Assembly: GCA_943704525.1 (NCBI GenBank) | Contig: CALSCQ010000190.1 | Location: forward strand, 1-40,929 | Direction of reading: 5' to 3' | Source: Pigoraptor vietnamica | Taxonomy: Eukaryota; Opisthokonta; Filasterea | DNA length: 40,929 bases | Made by a program: the position numbers and the translations under genes | In this document: positions 8,366 to 18,864 of the stretch, one piece after another | Layout: each line of letters opens with the position of its first letter | Position numbering within the stretch: the stretch's first letter is position 1 | Notes under the pieces: model-generated | Seen by the model: the letters and a program-made list of their open reading frames with translations, nothing else | What the model was told of the DNA's origin: nothing | Databases searched by the model: none

Positions 8366-11300
8366 ATGGGGGACGACGCCCCTCTGCCTGTGCGCTTGTG
8401 GGCGTGGCGGCGGGGACAGGCGTCCGCCGTAGCTGCTGCGTCCGAGTGCCACCTTGCGCCCAGCGGCGCCGTGCTTGCCCTCGTGTCGGACAGCGGCGCG
8501 CTGTCGCTGCTGCCTGTGGCGTCGGACGCTGATCCAGTGGCGCTGCCGGTGCCCACTAGACTGTGAGTGGCTTGCGTGAATTTATCCACTGTTGCTCTTT
8601 CAAGGTCTTACGGTCCGTGTGGTGTGTGCGTGCCCTGCAGGCTCGAATGGGTGCCAGCGGGAGAACCCGTCCGTGACGGCCGCGCAGTTGCAGCGGACAT
8701 GTGCGTTGTGGCGGGCCCGCGTGGCCTTTCAGTGCACCGCGTCGATAGCATGAGTGACCCCGTTGCCGTACAGACGCGCGAGCTGCAGCAGCTTGGCACT
8801 CCCTCGGGCGCTGTGTGCGGTGGGTGCAAATTGCGGCGTCCACGTTTACACACGTTCCCGCGCCCAACTTCATTCTTTACCCGTAGCTGTCTCTGCTGCT
8901 GAAGTGGCGCACATCGCGTGCGACGGGAGTGGCTTTGTCGTCGTCGATGCGTCCGGGGCTGTCGCCTGTTGCGAGCTGCGGGGCGAGTGGAGCGCCGTGG
9001 CCGTAACTTCCGCGTTCGCCTTTCCCCTTGTCCCGCTTGCCGTGCGCCTTCGTGGCACTTCCATCTTCTCTCTGGAGCTTGACGGCTCTGTCGGTGAGTT
9101 GCTGGTGCTGACAATGCTTTACGTTTCGCATCCCAATTCTGACTTCGCCCGTGGCCGCGTTTCAGGTGTGCACGACCGCGCTGGCTCGCTGCTGGCTTGG
9201 ATTTCCGCAGCAGAGGCTGTGCCCGGCGGAGGTACGATGAACTGAGCGATTGTGGCCGCTTTTCAGAATTTTCATACAAACGCGCTCTCACCTAGGGTTG
9301 GCACCGACCGCCTTTGACGTGAGTGCCGATGGTGCGACGCTGGCGCTCCTCTGCGACGGCATCGTGTGCGTCGCGGATGTCCTGCGCTGGCGCCGTTCTG
9401 GACAGCGACAGTCGGACGTCGCCTTGGAGCATGCTGCGCCGATTGGCCAATCGCTCATCGACCGTGCGTGGTCGCGCGACGTTGCGCGAGCGAGCCGCCG
9501 AGCGCACCCTGGAGCTGCCGCTGGGCAGCAGCAACCGCGCGTTCTGCGGCTGGGACCCGGAGCTGTCAGCGGCATGGAATTTGCCGGGCCGTTTGTCGCT
9601 GTCCGCCTGAGGGATGCGTCTCAACACGGCCGCCTCGTGCTCTGGGACGCACGGGCACCGGGAGACGAGCGCGCGCCAGGCGTTGCCGTGCTTGCTTTTG
9701 ACGAGCCGTGGCTGCCCGCGCCATGTGCTGGGGTGGCGGCGCCCCTGTTTCTCTCTGCGTCTGGCATCTCGGCGCTCGTGCCTGGCATCACGCAAGGTGG
9801 CGCGATTGACGCCGTCGTAGCCTTTTGCGGAACCCCGGCGGCGGAGGCACTCTGCGCCATCAACGGCTGGGACCGGCGCGCACTTCAGATGCACTCCCTC
9901 GCGACGGGGCTACGCTTCAGGCGCGCCGACGCCGTGGTGGCTGCCCTGCGCGGCCTCGACCCAGACCAGCACGACCTCGCCTTGCGCATGCTGGCAGCGT
10001 CGGCAGCAGAGGAAGGGGGCGGCGCGACGGGGCGCGCTCCCTCCGATTTCGCGGGGCAACTTGCCGGCGTGGCGATGTCGTTTGCGTCGGACACGCTTGC
10101 GCGCGCGTCGCGAGCCGCGCTGCTTTGGCCCGAGAACCCTGATCATCGCGCCCGCCTCACCGCGCTTGCCGGGCACGTGATCGCCCTTCGCAGTGCACTT
10201 GCCGGCACGCGCGCGCCCCAGGCACCGCTTGCGAACAGCGCCAGCGGCAGCCCTGTTGGGCAGACGCCGTCGGTGGGCTGCTCCGCCGATGCCGAGCCGC
10301 TGGCAAAGCGCCTCTCGCGCATCGCAGCCGCGGGGCTTGGCATTGGGACGGGACATTCGCACGCGTCAGACCGCACCGAGTCACAGGCGCGGGTGGTGTC
10401 CTCGGACGCCATGGCGCTGGCGCACAAGCGATGGGAGGGCCTTGACGCGTCAGAAATCGCGCGGTCCGCCGCCCTTGAAGGCGCCCTGGCTCTTGGGCAG
10501 GCCTACATTCGCGCACGCGAGGGTGGGAGTGCCGCGGTGTCGACGATGGGTGCCGTCGCACGCGAGGTGGGCGCGATGGTGCACCGCCTCCTGCGTGGGC
10601 GCCAAATGGACGCCGCAATTGCGGTGCTGCGCAATGCGGGCCTCGACCACGGCGCTGTGCTTCGCGCCGTGTGCATGTCCACCATCTCACGTGACATGCG
10701 CGCCCACGCGTCATCGTCCCCTGCCTTGCGCTCTCGGCTTGGGCCAGATGACACGTCGGCGCTTGCGTTTCTCCAGCGCCTGGAAACATCGCATCCGCCG
10801 GGATCCGTCGCAGGCGCCCTGGCTGCCGCGGGGAAGCGCCTTGTGCGGTGCGAACTGCGATCGTCACGACCAAATACGGGCGCACCCGATGCCGTCCAGA
10901 GGCTGTTCGACGAACCCGCTGACATTGCATCGGTGCTGCCAGACACGCCCGAGGATGCAGGAGACCCGTCCGCTCCGGACACACCGCGCAGCGCTCAATA
11001 CTTTGAGGCCGTCGGGCGGTGGGCGTGTGCGTGGGACGACGAGGCTCGCCAGCGCATAGTGCTCGAGCAGGCTGCCGAGGTGCTGCGCGCTCCCGGGTCG
11101 GAGTGCGATGCCGTGGCGGGCACGCGCGCGTGGTGGGCGTTCCATGCGCCGCGAGCGGATTTGCGGTCGCTAGCAGAGCGCACGCGCCAAGGGGACGTTG
11201 CGGCACTGCTGGCGGATGTGAACGCGACTGTTCTTCCGCCCTTTGTCCGGAAGGAGCTCTGTGCGCGCCTCGTGGTGGGTGGCGTGCTCTCGCCATCCGA

Positions 11301-14300
11301 GGCAAGCGTGCGCTGCGGCGAACCCGCGGCGTTGGTGCGGTTCGCCTGTCTGGCGCTGCCAGTGAATGGTCACGATGAGAGCGCTGCACGCGCCATCGCA
11401 ACGGTCGCCGCTCGCACCCGTGAGAGGGACCTTCCGCTGGCGTTGGAGGCTTGCGTCAGCCTCCTTGCTTTGGATGCGGTGGAGGCGGTGCGGACGCTGG
11501 TGGGCACGCGGGGCGGGGCGCATGCGTGGCTGGAACTCCTGTCTGCCGTTTCGGTGATTGACGTCTCCGCCGATCGCACTAGCGTTACCAGTGCGTGCGC
11601 CGAGTGCACTGCGTTCGTATCGCCGGCGTTTGCGGCTGCGCGCGCATCCGGCGACATGCGCGCATACCTCGACTGGCAGGAGAGCGAGCGGCCGCTTCTG
11701 TCGGTCGCCCTCGTGGCTGTGGGGGCTGGTGACCGCCCCACGCTGCCAGATGCCGTCGCTCGTTCGCACCCCTTTTTGGCGGCGGCGCTGTCGCAGAGGG
11801 ACCGAGCGCCACGTGCACGCGCCGACGGGTCTCTCCTCCACATCCTGCATGCTGTCGGCTCTCAGTTTTCTGAGCAGTTTGACCCCACGCGGGCGCCCAG
11901 CAGCGCTGCAGGCCATTCTGACACTTGCCTGACCCCCCTTGATTTTGTGGCCATGGGCCGACCGAGTCGCGCGTACGAGGCGCACTTGGGCGGCGGCGGT
12001 AGTGTGGGGGCCGGTGGCGTGACTGACCGCGCCGACGTCGCGGTGCGTCGCACGTCTGTGCTGTGTTGGGCGCGTGCGGCTGTAGTGGCGTCCTGCGCGT
12101 CATTCTTTGAGTTGGCTTCGTGGGACGGCTCTGCGCTGCGCGTGGACGCTGCCGCTGTGGCGCGCATCGCAAGGACAGAGGGCGCCGGCGCCGCCGAGTC
12201 GTTTGCCGTCGCAGTCGCCGCCGCCCTTCGCGGAGAGACAGCCATCGATTCCGCCACCATTGCGCGCCTCGAAACCGCCACGCGTGCGATGGTGGCGGGA
12301 AGTGGGCTGCCATCTGCGTCATGGGACGCGGCGCGGTTGTGGCGTCTGCCATATCTCTGCGCGCGGGCGCACGGCGATGCTGGCACGCCATTGCGCTTCA
12401 TGGAGCTGTGCGCGGCGCACGAGGACTGGCTGCTACTTCTTGCGTTTGCGCAGTCGTTGCGGATTCCCGCGGACGCTGTTGTCAACGCCTCGGCGCATGC
12501 ACGCAACGCGGATTGGTGCGAGCACATCCGCGTGTTCATTGACAGTCTCTCCGTCCGTTCGCCCGGCGCGCTGGCTGACCCCCGCCGCGTTCTTATGATG
12601 GCCAGCGACGATCGTTCCCGTGGGCTCCGCGCGACATTTTACAGCAAGGTGGGCCTGGGGTCTCCGCGGCGCGCCTCGGCATCCCTCTCGCCTGGAGACG
12701 CGTCCGCGGCCCCGGAGGCTGAAGCACTCTCGGCATCGATCTATACCGCGCCTCTGGAGCCAGCGCCGCATGCACCGCACCTTTTCGCTCTCGTCGCTGC
12801 CAGTCTTAAGGCGCCGGGCGCCGCTCGTGTTCTCCTGCGACAGGCGCTCATTCATGCGAGGCCGCTGCTGGCAGTGCTGGCGGCGTGCGTGGAGGGTGTT
12901 ACGGCCTTGGAAGCTGCGTGCGCATTTGTTGTGGCTGCGTGTCCGGCGCTCATGGCCTGCGCGGCTGGCGTCGCATCGACGACGGGTGGCGCTTCCCTCG
13001 CCATGCTGGAGGCGCTGGGTGCGGCGCTTGTGCGGCGTGGCAATCTGCGTCCGTTGCAGGATGCGCTTGCCCTCTTCGACCCCAGCCATCCGCTCGTGGA
13101 CTTTGTGCGTTTTGGAGAGCGATTCGTGAAGAGAGATTTCGCCGCGGCGCGCGCTCATCTCGCAGCCTTTGTGGCCGCAGCCGCGCATGCACATGCGACC
13201 AACGCTAATCCCGTGCTGCGCATTGGGGACGTGGACTGGTCGCTTGCGGCTGCTAGGGAGCTTGCCGCCACTCTACTGGACCGTTGTCCTACACGGCACG
13301 AGCGTATGGTTCTCGTCGAAATGCTGTGTTCGAGCGGCTTCGACCCAGCCTACAGACAGCTCCGGGCGGTGCTTCCTGCGCTGGAAGACGCCGGCCTACC
13401 GCCGCGACTGGGACTGGCTGCGGATGCGCGCGGCTCGCTCGGTGGCGGTGGCGACGGCGACGGACTCTCGCACGAGGACATTGCGCTTCGCCGTCTTGCA
13501 CGCTGCGTGGAGCTCTTTGCGGCCTCCCGCCTCTGGCAGAGCGAACGGGCTCGCGTGGCGTTCTGGAACTGGTGCGCTGATGTGATGGACGGCGCTGTTC
13601 GCCCGTCACGAGCGTGCGACTTTTTCGTGGTGCAAGTGGAGCGCGCCCGCCCGGGCCCCGCCAGTTTAGAGCGGGTTGCGCTTCTTCGTCTTGCCGCTGC
13701 ACGCAGCGAGGGCCCCGACGCGGCGGGAAATGCGAGGCTTTCCGGGCGTCTGTGGTTGGCGGCGCTCGCGGCGGGCGTCTCAACACCGCTACCGTCTGCG
13801 ATGCCAGCGGCGAACTTGGGCGAGGCCGCGACGGATGACGAGCGCAACGCCGTTCGTGTTGTCGTTGGGTCAATGCTGCGCGCCGGTGATCAACCTGCTG
13901 CCGAGACAGTCGCAAGGCAATTCGGCTGCTCGGACTTGCCAGAGATCATCGCCTCGCGCGTCGCTCTTCGCGTTGCGTCGTCAGGCTCACTGGCGGATGC
14001 GCTTGCGGACGAGACGCTCTTTGCCGCTCTGCAGGGACTTGGGGTTGACTTGAGCGCCGGCTTTGATTCTCTCGGAGCGGTGTTGCGCGTCTTGGCGAAA
14101 GTCGTACCGACTACCGCAGTAACGTTTGTCCACCGCGTTTCTTGTCTTGTGGACGCGGCGGCGGCGCTCGGTGTCGACTTTGAGAGCGTCGTTCAAATGG
14201 GCCACAGTGCTTGCGTGTCAACTTTTCTTGGCATGAGCGACTCCTTTGCGGTGTGCCGCGCGTACGTGGCGGGCTGCGACGTTCCCGCGCCCGTCGTTGC

Positions 14301-15495
14301 GGATGCCGTTGTCGAAGCGTATCTGCGGGCGTTACGACTATCGCGGTTGCGCCGCGACGGCGACGACGAGCATGAGGGACAGGGAGCTGTCTCGCCGGCT
14401 TGGTCGCAGGCCGACTTTCTCCGCTTTGCCACAGTTTGCCCCGATGTGGCGCTTGTCGGGCGGCGACTTTTGGACGCTGCCAGTCAGCCGTCGGCCGGCT
14501 GGGACGTACCCGGCGAGGCCAATCTTGTCATTCGTGCGCATCAGTGCTTCAGTTTGGCATGCAGCGAGGACGGAATGGCCGCGGTCGTCGCTCACGTGCG
14601 CGCGAGGGTCGATGCATTTGCCACCGCCGGCGAGTATCGGACTCTCGCGAAGATTGCGATGGAAATTCGCCGGTTTCGCGAGACAGAGTGTATCCTCGAC
14701 GCGCTTCTCGGGCACGACCAACTCGAGCTGGTTTTGCGTAAGGCGATGGACAAAAACGGCGTCCCCGAATTTCGCGCGGCCCTCCACGACTATTTGCGCC
14801 GCCGGCATCCGAAAGATACAACTCGCCTGACGATGGTCTTCGCACATTTCAGCATGCTTCGAGAAATCGGCGACATGCTGTCGGAGGAAGCAACAAAGCG
14901 TCTACACGCTATACGGAAGCCAATGTCGACGGCGTCGATGGGCTCTGAGCTCGTGTCGATCATGCGGCTGTTGACCGATGCGGCAGAAAGCTATGTCCGA
15001 GACGACGCGGCTCGGCGTGCAAATAAGTGCGTCGCGTTGGCGCGGCTCATTGGACTGCAACTTCAAGTTGGCGACAGCCTCTGCGTTCTCAACCTCTCAA
15101 CGGCGGAGGCAACGACGGTAATGGCGCAACTTCCACGTTTCTTCGACGCTCTCATCGTTTCGGAGGCGTACGGCGTTTCGGATTGGGTCGGTTCAGTATT
15201 CCAGCAGGCCGTTGTTCTTGGTAATGTGCGGTTCGCTGAAGACTACCTTCTCGCAATGCCGGCACGGGATGCTTTTTTCGTGGAACTCGTCGGTCGTTTC
15301 AAGGGTTCTCTTCAGAAAGTGCAGCAAATGGCGCCGATGCGGCGAATCGTTTCGCTCGTCCCGGACGTACGTCTTCGTTATCGGCTGGCGCGGGATTTAT
15401 CGTTAGACGACGTCGTTGCGTCGCTGTTAGCGTCTCAAAGCGGCTTGATCTTGAAGGACCTCGAAGGAGTCACCAAAGATTGGGGCCCGCAATGA
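8366..15495 (+). CDS. SPG11: Spatacsin (SPG11)
   Basis: Spatacsin works with spastizin and AP-5 at late endosomes/lysosomes and in lysosome re-formation. Five exons: 8366..8562, 8641..8819, 8887..9093, 9166..9231, 9296..15495, giving 2282 aa (human 2443). The N-terminal ~350 residues look like beta-propeller strands (LAPSGAVLALVSDSGALSLL, DGSGFVVVDASGAV). The middle is a long alpha-solenoid rich in Ala. The C-terminal ~320 residues are the conserved spatacsin domain: RAHQCFSLAC, FRETECILDALLGHDQLELVLRK, LHDYLRRRHPKDTTRL, SMLREIGDM, DAAESYVRDDAARRA, FDALIVSEAYGVSDWV and LKDLEG. The last exon is 6.2 kb without an intron, while four introns lie in the first 930 bp. Identity rests mainly on the C-terminal domain. 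Confidence 0.92.
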
Positions 15496-15809
15496 ACGTC
15501 CATATGGCGCGGTATCTTGAAATCTCGCGATCAAAATGGTAGTATATCCAACCGTAGCTCTCAAATATTTGTCCTAAATATGACATCACGGTTTCTACTC
15601 AGTGTGAATCTATGTTGATGACTCTGCCAAATTCTTCGGTTGCCTTGGCGGTAAACTGATCAGCTTGATTAATCTTTGACGGTTGTTCTGAAGTCGCTCC
15701 ACTACACAGAAAGACAGATATACAAAGAGAGGGATCGAATTAGCTTTTGCAAATTATGGATGTGTGTCCATCGACCGCACTGAGACGATTGAAGTTAGAG
15801 TCAGTTTGT

Positions 15810-15895
<86 letters not shown>

Positions 15896-15973
15896 TGTGT
15901 GCTTGAAAGAAGCTAATAACTCACACACTTGCGTCAACTTTCACTCACGAGAACTGAATGGATAGTATCGTGT
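15496..15973. other. Intergenic between spatacsin and NuiA-like gene 3' ends
   Basis: This 478 bp convergent gap is noticeably AT-richer than the surroundings. Apart from the GT microsatellite I see nothing coding. Short ORFs here are translations of the dinucleotide repeat. Confidence 0.5.
15811..15903. repeat. (GT)n microsatellite
   Basis: About 90 bp of nearly pure GT repeat (CA on the other strand) with interruptions such as GCGTGC near 15841-15846 and GCTTGT near 15893. It lies between two convergent stop codons and is likely length-variable. Confidence 0.95.
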
Positions 15974-16717
15974 TTATGTCTCCACCGCCCCTGACAGGAG
16001 TCCTCCCACATTACCGTTTGGTGTAAAACCAACAATAAAAATCAAGACCGGGTTGAATTTGCCCGTTCCAAAATGGACGTAATGGACCTGGTTAAAACGA
16101 GTCAGAAGGTCGACAAGTTTGTCGCGCTGCGCGCGCGAACGAACGGAGTCAGGATCATCGCTCCTGATTTTACGCTCGAACAGGTCAACGATGTCGCCCT
16201 TCTCTTCGAGCGCGCGAATATATAGCTCAGGATACGCAGGGTCGTCGTCAACGAGACGCTCGTTCGCTCCGATTGACTTTAGAAAGGAGGGCGGATCGAA
16301 ACGATCGCCCGCGGGCTTCGTAAACAAACACGGAACGAGCGACTCGTCGGATTCAGAGAGCCAATAAAACGGCTCAGACAACTTGCCCGCTGCTTCGAGG
16401 AGAGGGACATCGTCGCTCGATTCGACCACCTTAGCTTGAGCCGTCGTCGTCCATACGTTCCCGTTCCGAGTGAGTGGATCACGCAGCACTGACGAAACAC
16501 CCTTCACATAAATCGACGGTGACTGGTTGACATCGGTGACAAACTGAGGGGCGGACCACGGTGTCGAACCCATATTGCGCAGCATGACGCTCGTCGATGT
16601 CAACGAACGCTGCACCACAACGCAAAGGTCAGGAGCAGCCATAAAGATTCCACAAAGTCAATGACAACGCACCTTTAAGAGACCTTGGCACGCCCTGAAC
16701 GGAGCCAGGAGCGCCAT
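15974..16717 (-). CDS. NuiA-like nuclease A inhibitor-domain protein
   Basis: Two exons, 16717..16673 and 16609..15974, give 226 aa. The C-terminal ~140 residues (about 85-226) match the bacterial nuclease A inhibitor family: PFYWLSESDESLVP corresponds to the GLLFMSESEYPFEVF block, and the end IVGFTPNGNVGGLLSGAVET corresponds to the cyanobacterial NuiA C-terminus (TPAGNLAGISTKVVET). NuiA (about 135 aa) is a tight inhibitor of NucA, a nuclease of the EndoG superfamily. The start at 16717 gives MALLAPFRACQGLLKRSLTS, rich in Arg/Leu/Ser and free of acid for about 25 residues, which resembles a mitochondrial presequence. A later Met at 16642 lies inside the inferred 63-nt intron. Residues about 30-84 are unrecognised. 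GC3 looks lower than in neighbours by eye. Function is inferred from the family. Confidence 0.7.
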
Positions 16718-17014
16718 GTTGATGAGACGGCTCACACGTCGTATTCATACGCGACTGTTTTATTGTGCCTGTGCACGCAACGCATGCTATGCATGTGCGC
16801 ATGACGTCATCATTCGTGGTTTAATTGGGATTAGCAGTCCGAATCTGTGTGCATATTCGGGGTTTTCCTCAATTTAATTGGCCCTAGCGACCCCGTCACC
16901 CTCCTTGACAACTTTACTATGAGATGAGCCAAAACAGTCTCAAGTACGTGAAACTGCTCTTTGCATCTCTTCTGCGTCTGTAGTGTGGGCGGCCTTTCCC
17001 TCTTCGTCCCCACC
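16718..17014. promoter_or_regulatory. Divergent promoter, NuiA-like / unknown gene
   Basis: This 297 bp spacer holds a perfect CRE/ATF palindrome TGACGTCA (16802-16809). It also holds an AT-rich stretch including TTTAATTGGG and CAATTTAATTGG (about 16820-16880). The rightward start codon has an excellent CCCCACCATGG context. Confidence 0.45.
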
Positions 17015-18066
17015 ATGGTAGAGCCCGCCCTGCCGCGCCCCGGCAGCCGCGCAAGCCGTGCCAGCCGCGCCAGCAGTGCCCGTCAGAGCCACAGCAGCCG
17101 CTCCCCCTCGCGCGCGGGCGCTGACCCCTTGCCGCAGCCCGTGCGCTCTGTGCCGACGCGTTCGTCGCCGAGGAAAGACAGGTCACGCTCGCGCTCACCC
17201 GGCCGCGGGACGTCCCGTGATGTCTACCACGTCAGCGCTGATCCGGTGCGTGTTGCTTGTTGCTCTACAGGCGTTTGCCAAATTTAACTCGTGTCCATGG
17301 CAGGGCATGATTTCTGGAAAGCGCCAGTACGCGAAATCCGGTGTGCGGCTCACGCACGATGCCCCTGGCGGTCGCCCGAGTGAGTGCACGCCTTTGGTGC
17401 GACCGTACACTGCGCATGCTGGCTAAACGACCTTGTTCGCAGCGCGTGAGGAACTCTCCAGACCACCAATTTTGGCGACAGCGCCCGAACTGGACCGTGA
17501 GAGGCGGCAAAAGGACGTACTCATTGGTGCACTCAGGTATGCGCTGCTGTGCGAGTGGCACGTGCCTGCGATGCACGCATGCTCATCGCGCGAATGCAAA
17601 CAGTAAGCGAATGTACGAGCGCGAAGAACACGAACTCGCTTCCCGCGAAGAACGCAGCACCACATCCAGCGAACGGCTCGAGGCGCGCCGCAGTCGTTCA
17701 CGTCTTAACGAAAATAGGTGCGAGGTGCATCGTGATCCTGCCCTCTGCCGTCGTCGCTCCATCCTCATAACTCGCACGCCGCTCTCCGCAGCGTCGGGTA
17801 CAACCTGTTCACCGGCTCGTACGCGGACAACGACCGTGGCAAAGAACTGCGCCGCCGCGACCAGGGTGTGATGGTGAGTGCCAGTCGGTTGGCTGCCGCC
17901 GCACCCGTCGCTCACTTGCGTGTGTTGTGCGCCGCAGGAACGCATGGGCCGCCGAGGCATGCAGCTCTACTCGAAGGCCAACACGTTCGACCCAATCCGC
18001 GGAGTCACGCCCGAGCCCGCGTCCCCCTTCAAGTCGCTCGCGGCCACCACGGCCGACGCAAAGTAG
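17015..18066 (+). CDS. Unrecognised basic protein with Ser/Arg-rich N-terminus
   Basis: Six exons: 17015..17245, 17271..17379, 17443..17536, 17604..17717, 17792..17873, 17938..18066, giving 252 aa. The first intron of this model is only 25 nt, which is shorter than every other intron here, so that join is the weakest. Residues about 10-72 are low-complexity Ser/Arg/Pro (SRASRASRASSARQS, RSRSRSPGRGTS). Then follow YHVSADPAFAKFNSCPWQG, a charged helical segment (PELDRERRQKDVLIGALR; KRMYEREEHELASREERS) and a C-terminal part, SVGYNLFTGSYADNDRGKE, ERMGRRGMQLYSK, NTFDPIRG. The last block looks like conserved sequence, but I do not recognise the family. Its stop is 24 bp from the UXT stop. Confidence 0.6.
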
Positions 18067-18090
18067 CCTGCCCCGACGACACATAGGCGC

Positions 18091-18695
18091 TCAAAATGCC
18101 TTGGGTGGCGGCGTCCGCGGTGCCCCAAACTGCAGCTCTTGCAGCGCCTCCAGCACGAGCTTGATGTGAGCGCGAATGTCGGCCGCCTGCTTGCTTAGTG
18201 TCTCGGCGCCGCTGTGTCGGGGCGCTATTAGTGCGTGCATCTGGGAAATAGCCGAACGGGGTCGTTGTGGAGACCGCCCCGGCCGGCGCCTGCCTCGCAC
18301 CGAGGCACACTAAAGCAAACGGCTGAAGCAGTTCCCTCTGCCCACCTGTTGAGATGCGCCGTCTTCTTGTCAATGAACGCCACGGCTTCGTCTGGCGTAA
18401 ACTCGACAAAAAACCCAAAGCCCACGTCCACGCATATCATCGACGCCTCTTCCGCGCGCGCTTCAGCGTAGAAGTTGCAGCCAATGTCCACAAGAGCGGA
18501 CACGGGCCCTTCCGGCATGGCGCCCGACAGCCGCAGCGCCTCGATGGATGCGCGCAGTCGCACGTACTCGGCGGCCCGCGCGTAGAGGCGGTCGCGGGCG
18601 GCGAGGGCGGCGACAAGGTCTGGCTGCAGGCGGTCCGCAAGGAACCGCTCGTACTCGGCCACCTTGTCGGCGACGGAAGGGCGCGCGGGTGCCAT
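18091..18695 (-). CDS. UXT: UXT, prefoldin-like alpha subunit
   Basis: UXT is an alpha-type prefoldin fold protein of the R2TP/URI prefoldin-like complex, also found as a nuclear cofactor. Two exons, 18695..18346 and 18211..18091, give 156 aa (human 157). Collinear blocks with human UXT: KVAEYERFLADRLQPDL, ARDRLYARAAEYVRLR, VDIGCNFYAEA (human VDLGCNFFVDT), CVDVGFGFFVEFTPDEA, FIDKKTAHLNR and IRAHIKLVLEALQELQ. The two coiled-coil helices flank the beta hairpins as in the fold. It is divergent from the AIMP3-like gene, ATGs 169 bp apart. Confidence 0.93.
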
Positions 18696-18864
18696 GAGGT
18701 TCGCGTGGACAGCGGCACACGAGGGTTGGGTCAAATGAATGCCGCTGTCGAGAACTCTTCTACCAATTCGACGCCGGTCACGTGCCGTTGGGTCATCAGC
18801 TGTGTTGAAACAGAGAGTTGTTTGTGCACTCGCAGGCGTGGCTTTGCGAGCGCGTCGACACACC
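18696..18864. promoter_or_regulatory. Bidirectional promoter UXT / AIMP3-like
   Basis: This 169 bp spacer has a CCAAT box (18763-18767) and, 10 bp on, GGTCACGTGCC (CACGTG at 18779-18784). The rightward ATG sits in CACACCATGG, a good initiation context. Confidence 0.5.

Noticed and set aside
10157-11401. 414-codon open frame on the - strand
   Set aside because: It lies inside the spatacsin last exon, with Arg/Pro-rich shadow composition.
15740-15965. Cys/Val- and His/Thr-repeat small proteins
   Set aside because: These are translations of the GT microsatellite.
16610-16642. Alternative start of the NuiA-like gene at 16642
   Set aside because: This Met lies inside a 63-nt sequence with good donor and acceptor signals. 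The spliced model gives a better N-terminus, though I cannot exclude dual use.
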